DNA of 14,945 bases, from contig DATMSM010000092.1 of NCBI GenBank assembly GCA_035565355.1, positions 1-14,945 on the forward strand, in the 5' to 3' direction. This DNA comes from Ga0074130 sp035565355 (GTDB lineage: Bacteria; Pseudomonadota; Gammaproteobacteria; Burkholderiales; Rhodocyclaceae). Positions 11,514-14,945 of the stretch are shown here, in pieces. Position 1 is the stretch's first letter, and every line of letters starts with the position of its first letter. The position numbers and the translations under genes were made by a program. Under the pieces are notes generated by a model that did no database searches, had not been told where the DNA came from, and saw only the letters and a program-made list of their open reading frames with translations.

Positions 11514-14123
11514 ATGACCAAGCAGCTCATCATTGCAGAAAAGCCCTCCGTCGCCGCCGACATTGCGCGGGCTTTGGGTGGCTTCACAAAGACCGCCGAC
11601 TATTTCGAGAGCGACCAGTATGTGCTCTCCTCCGCCGTCGGCCACTTGCTCGAACTCACCGTTCCCGAGGAGTATGAGGTCAAGCGCGGCAAATGGTCCT
11701 TTGCCCATCTGCCGGTGATTCCACCGCGCTTTGCGCTGAACCCGATCGAGAAGACCGAAGACCGCCTCAAACTTCTCACCCGCCTGATCAAGCGCAAGGA
11801 TGTGTCCGGCGTCATCAACGCGTGCGACGCGGGCCGCGAAGGCGAACTGATTTTCCGCTACGTCGCCCAACACGCGATGGGCGAGAAGAACGTCAAGCCC
11901 ATCCGTCGCTTGTGGTTGCAGTCCATGACCCAGAACGCGATCAAGGAAGGCTTTGCGCACCTGCGTACCGATGAGGAAATGCAGCCGCTGGCCGATGCCG
12001 CGCGTTCGCGCTCGGAGGCCGACTGGCTGATTGGCATCAACGGCACGCGCGCCATGACCGCCTTCAACTCCAAGGAAGGCGGCTTCCACAAGACCCCGGT
12101 CGGCCGCGTGCAGACGCCGACGCTGGCCATCCTGGTCGAGCGCGAAGAAAAGATCCGCGCCTTCGTCTCGCGTGATTACTGGGAAGTCGAAGCCGAATTC
12201 GGCGCCGTCGCCGGCACCTACAAGGGCCGCTGGTTCGACGAGAAATTCAGAAAGGGCGACGACGAGCACGCCCAGGCGCCGCGCATCTGGGAAAAGGCCA
12301 AGGCCGACGAGATTCGCAAGAAGTGCATGGGCAAGCACGGTGACGTCACCGAAGAAAGCAAGCCCACCACGCAGATGTCGCCGCTGCTCTACGACCTGAC
12401 CTCGCTGCAACGCGAAGCCAACGGCCGTTTCGGCTTCTCCGCCAAGACCACGCTCTCCATTGCTCAGGCACTCTACGAGCGCCACAAGGTGCTGACCTAT
12501 CCGCGTACCGACAGCCGCTGCCTGCCCGAGGACTATATCGGCTCGGTCAAGGACACGCTGCGCATGATGACCGATTCGCCCTACGAGGGTTTTGCCGGCG
12601 AGATCCTCGGCTCCGGCTGGGTGCATCCGAATAAGCGCATCTTCAACAACGCCAAGATCTCAGACCACTTCGCCATCATCCCGACCGGACAGGCGCCGAA
12701 GAGTCTGTCGGAAGCCGAACAGAAGCTTTACGATCTGGTGGTCAAGCGCTTCCTCGCCATCTTCTATCCGGCCGCCGAATTCAACGTCACCACGCGCATC
12801 ACGCGCGTCGAGGGCGAAGCCTTCAAGACCGAAGGCAAGGTCCTGGTCAGCGCCGGCTGGATGGCGGTGTACGGCAAGGAAGCCGAAGTCGACGAAGACA
12901 AGGAAGACGGCAAGGAAAGCAAGGCGCTGGTGCCGGTGCAACCGAACGAGCGCGTCTGGGCCAATGACGTCGCCGTCAAGCCCAACCAGACCAAGCCGCC
13001 GGCGCGCTACAGCGAAGCCACCCTGCTCTCCGCCATGGAAGGCGCCGGCAAGCTGGTCGAGGACGAAGAGTTGCGTGATGCCATGAGCGAGCGCGGCCTC
13101 GGCACGCCGGCCACGCGCGCCGCCACCATCGAAGGTCTGATCACCGAAGAATATATCCACCGCAACGGCCGCGAACTACAGCCCACCGCGAAAGCGTTCT
13201 CGCTGCTGTTCGCCCTCGACAAGCTGGGCATCGAGGAAATCCGCTCGCCCGAACTGACCGGCGAGTGGGAGTACAAGCTCAAGCAGATGGAAGCGGGCAA
13301 GCTCAAGCGCGACGAGTTCATGCGCCACATTGCCGACACCACGCAGGACATGGTGGCGCGCATCAAGGAAGGCGAGATTCCCGAGGAGGCTTTCGCCACC
13401 ATCAACGCCCCGTGCCCCAAGTGCGGCGGCGTGATCCAGGAAAATTACAAGAAGTTCCAGTGCAAGGCCTGCGACTACGCGCTGTGGAAGGTCGTCGCCG
13501 GCCGCCAGTACGAGACCGAGGAAATCGAAGAGCTGCTGACCAAGGGTGTCGTCGGCCCGCTGCAAGGCTTCCGCAGCAAGATGGGGCGTGCCTTTGCCGC
13601 CATCATCAAGCTCAATGCCGACAAGATGCCGGAGTTCGATTTCGGCCAGAGCGATGAGAGCAACGACGAAGAAGTCGACTTCAGCGGCCAGGAATCGCTG
13701 GGCGCATGCCCCAAGTGCCAGAGCAACATCTATGAAAATGGCATGTCGTATATCTGCGAAAAGTCCGTGGGCGCCGCCAGGAGTTGCGACTTCCGTTCGG
13801 GCAAGATCATCCTGCAGCAAGAAATTGATCGTGCCCAGATGAGCAAGCTGCTGCAGGAAGGCAAGACTGATTTGTTGAAGGGCTTTGTCTCCAACCGTAC
13901 CAAGCGCAAGTTCTCCGCTTTCCTGGTGCGCGGCCCGGATGGCAAGACCGGCTTCGAATTCGAGCCCCGGCCGGCAAAAGCGGCAAAGGCTCCGGCCAAG
14001 GAGAGCAAGACCGACGCCGCTGAAACCGCAGCCCCCGCCAAGGCCGTAGCAAAGAAGGCCCCGGCCAAGAAGGCGGCGGCAAAGCCCAAGACCGCGGCCA
14101 AGAAAAGCGCTGCCACCAAATAA
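11514..14123 (+). CDS. topB: DNA topoisomerase III, long form with zinc-ribbon repeats and Lys/Ala tail
   Basis: A type IA topoisomerase that cuts and passes single strands, used to resolve linked replication and recombination products. At 869 residues it is much longer than E. coli TopB (653). The TOPRIM domain shows AEKPS (E9) and CDAGREGE (D105, E109, E111), with glycine where E. coli has the second Asp, a variant known in other TopB groups. The catalytic tyrosine is Y329 in LTYPRTDSR, at nearly the same position as E. coli Y328; GRVQTPTLA is at 197-205 and RGLGTPATRA at 527-536. The C-terminus carries two zinc-ribbon plus repeat units: C634, C637, C650, C653 followed by GPLQGFRSKMGRAF (681-694), then C732, C735, C748, C758 followed by KGFVSNRTKRKFSAF (789-803). 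Residues 820-869 are a basic Lys/Ala/Pro tail. No ribosome binding site is obvious. Confidence 0.96.
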   Translation: MTKQLIIAEKPSVAADIARALGGFTKTADYFESDQYVLSSAVGHLLELTVPEEYEVKRGKWSFAHLPVIPPRFALNPIEKTEDRLKLLTRLIKRKDVSGVINACDAGREGELIFRYVAQHAMGEKNVKPIRRLWLQSMTQNAIKEGFAHLRTDEEMQPLADAARSRSEADWLIGINGTRAMTAFNSKEGGFHKTPVGRVQTPTLAILVEREEKIRAFVSRDYWEVEAEFGAVAGTYKGRWFDEKFRKGDDEHAQAPRIWEKAKADEIRKKCMGKHGDVTEESKPTTQMSPLLYDLTSLQREANGRFGFSAKTTLSIAQALYERHKVLTYPRTDSRCLPEDYIGSVKDTLRMMTDSPYEGFAGEILGSGWVHPNKRIFNNAKISDHFAIIPTGQAPKSLSEAEQKLYDLVVKRFLAIFYPAAEFNVTTRITRVEGEAFKTEGKVLVSAGWMAVYGKEAEVDEDKEDGKESKALVPVQPNERVWANDVAVKPNQTKPPARYSEATLLSAMEGAGKLVEDEELRDAMSERGLGTPATRAATIEGLITEEYIHRNGRELQPTAKAFSLLFALDKLGIEEIRSPELTGEWEYKLKQMEAGKLKRDEFMRHIADTTQDMVARIKEGEIPEEAFATINAPCPKCGGVIQENYKKFQCKACDYALWKVVAGRQYETEEIEELLTKGVVGPLQGFRSKMGRAFAAIIKLNADKMPEFDFGQSDESNDEEVDFSGQESLGACPKCQSNIYENGMSYICEKSVGAARSCDFRSGKIILQQEIDRAQMSKLLQEGKTDLLKGFVSNRTKRKFSAFLVRGPDGKTGFEFEPRPAKAAKAPAKESKTDAAETAAPAKAVAKKAPAKKAAAKPKTAAKKSAATK

Positions 14124-14135
14124 GTTCGCGCCCCT

Positions 14136-14930
14136 ATGAGCACCTACCAGAACATTCTGACCGAGGTCGATCAAGGGGTGGGGCTGATCAGCCTGAACCG
14201 CGCCGTCCGCGGCAATGCACTGGACAGCGCGCTGGTGGCGGAACTGGGCGCCGCCATCACCGCCATGGCCGCCTGGAGCGAGGTGCGCGTGCTGATTCTA
14301 TCGGGCCTGGGCCCGAGTTTCTGCAGTGGCGCCGATCCGCAGTGGTTGCTGCATTCGGCGCTCAAGAGCGAGGCGGATAATCTCGCCGATGCACGCGCCG
14401 TAGGGCAAATGTTGCGCGCCGTTGCCGACTGCCCCAAACCGACGGTAGCGCGCGTGCATGGGTCGGTGCTCGGGGTAGGTGTGGGCTTGGTCGCCGCCTG
14501 CGATATCGCCATCGCCACCTTCGAGACCGAGTTTGCGCTGAATGAAACCCGCTACGGCCTGATCCCGGGCGTGCTCGGCCCCTATGTCGTCAATGCCATC
14601 GGCGCACGTCATGCACGGCGCTACATGCTCACCGCGGAGCGTTTTTCCGCGTCCGAGGCCTATCGCCTCGGCCTGGTGCATGAGATCGTCGCCGACAATG
14701 CCGGGCTGGATCATGCGCTGGCCGATCTCATCGATGCCCTGCTCGGCAACGGCCCGGCCGCGCTGGCCGAATGCAAGGCCGCCCTGGCGCTGATGCAGAA
14801 TCGTCCGGTCTCGGCCGAGCTGCTCGACCACATGGCCCAGCGTAGCGCGCGCGTACGCGCCAGCGCCGAAGCGCGCGAAGGGCTGACCGCCGTGCTGGAA
14901 AAACGCGCGCCGCACTGGACGCCAAGCTAG
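14136..14930 (+). CDS. Enoyl-CoA hydratase/isomerase family protein, LiuC-like
   Basis: A 264-residue crotonase-fold protein. The oxyanion-hole segments are SFCSGAD (61-67) and HGSVLGVGVGLVAACD (108-123). Of the two catalytic glutamates of true enoyl-CoA hydratase, the second is kept (E137 in LNET), but the position of the first is glycine (G117). The stretches DNLADA (81-86), CDIAIA (122-127), GLIPGVLGPYVV (141-152) and RRYMLTAERFSASEAYRLGLVHEIV (161-185) resemble LiuC, the methylglutaconyl-CoA hydratase-like protein of leucine degradation, which as I recall also has a glycine there. The usual liu partners are not in the window, so the pathway is uncertain. It starts 12 bp after topB with no clear ribosome binding site and is probably cotranscribed with it. 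The stop is 15 bp from the window end. Confidence 0.85.
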   Translation: MSTYQNILTEVDQGVGLISLNRAVRGNALDSALVAELGAAITAMAAWSEVRVLILSGLGPSFCSGADPQWLLHSALKSEADNLADARAVGQMLRAVADCPKPTVARVHGSVLGVGVGLVAACDIAIATFETEFALNETRYGLIPGVLGPYVVNAIGARHARRYMLTAERFSASEAYRLGLVHEIVADNAGLDHALADLIDALLGNGPAALAECKAALALMQNRPVSAELLDHMAQRSARVRASAEAREGLTAVLEKRAPHWTPS

Positions 14931-14945
14931 GCGCCGCATCGACAT

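Noticed and set aside
11514..14123. Loss of TopB catalytic function because the TOPRIM motif has DAG instead of DxD
   Set aside because: The same DAGREGE form occurs in other active topoisomerase III groups, and the catalytic tyrosine and other motifs are intact.
13176..14174. 332-codon open frame antisense to topB
   Set aside because: It covers the C-terminal repeats of TopB in reverse; the hydrophobic Gly/Leu-rich end is only the complement of the Lys/Ala tail.
1..14945. CRISPR array, insertion sequence, prophage or integrative element
   Set aside because: No spaced direct repeats, transposase, integrase or phage gene was seen; the gene content and codon style are uniformly chromosomal.

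Overview
The window looks like a stretch of betaproteobacterial chromosome, most like Rhodocyclales or a relative. It is GC-rich, and two gene neighbourhoods that are well known in Beta- and Gammaproteobacteria sit side by side in it: proC-yggS-pilT-pilU (the order seen at PA0393-PA0396 of Pseudomonas aeruginosa), and htpX-fmt-def divergent from lysM-dprA-smg-topB. The taxonomic call rests on gene order and protein style, not on a database match. Every gene except the one cut by the left edge is full length. I see no mobile element, CRISPR array, rRNA or tRNA.

Layout. Positions 1-1428 (minus) hold yggS then proC, for PLP homeostasis and proline synthesis; proC is cut by the window edge. Positions 1515-3811 (plus) hold pilT and pilU, the two retraction ATPases of the type IV pilus. 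A strong bidirectional terminator at 3827-3855 separates them from the next minus-strand block, where transcription runs from right to left through htpX, rnk and two tandem terC-family membrane protein genes (3871-6998). Upstream of htpX on the same strand lie fmt and def (7079-8672), the formylation and deformylation pair for initiator methionine. From 8748 to the right edge everything is on the plus strand: a secreted LysM protein, dprA, smg, topB (a long topoisomerase III) and a LiuC-like enoyl-CoA hydratase family gene.

How the genes fit together. fmt and def add and remove the N-terminal formyl group of new proteins. pilT/pilU and dprA belong to the two ends of natural transformation (DNA uptake by pilus retraction, and RecA loading on incoming DNA), although the uptake machinery itself is not in the window. 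htpX is a membrane quality-control protease.

The least ordinary content is between genes. The end of pilT is the left half of a perfect 49-nt inverted repeat with 23-bp arms. Right after it is a GC-rich two-part intergenic element that resembles, imperfectly, the element between def and fmt. The two terC copies share a ribosome-binding leader, and the promoter-proximal copy has a long hairpin just ahead of its ribosome binding site. I did not find a clearly new multi-gene system; the intergenic elements are the best candidates for something undescribed.
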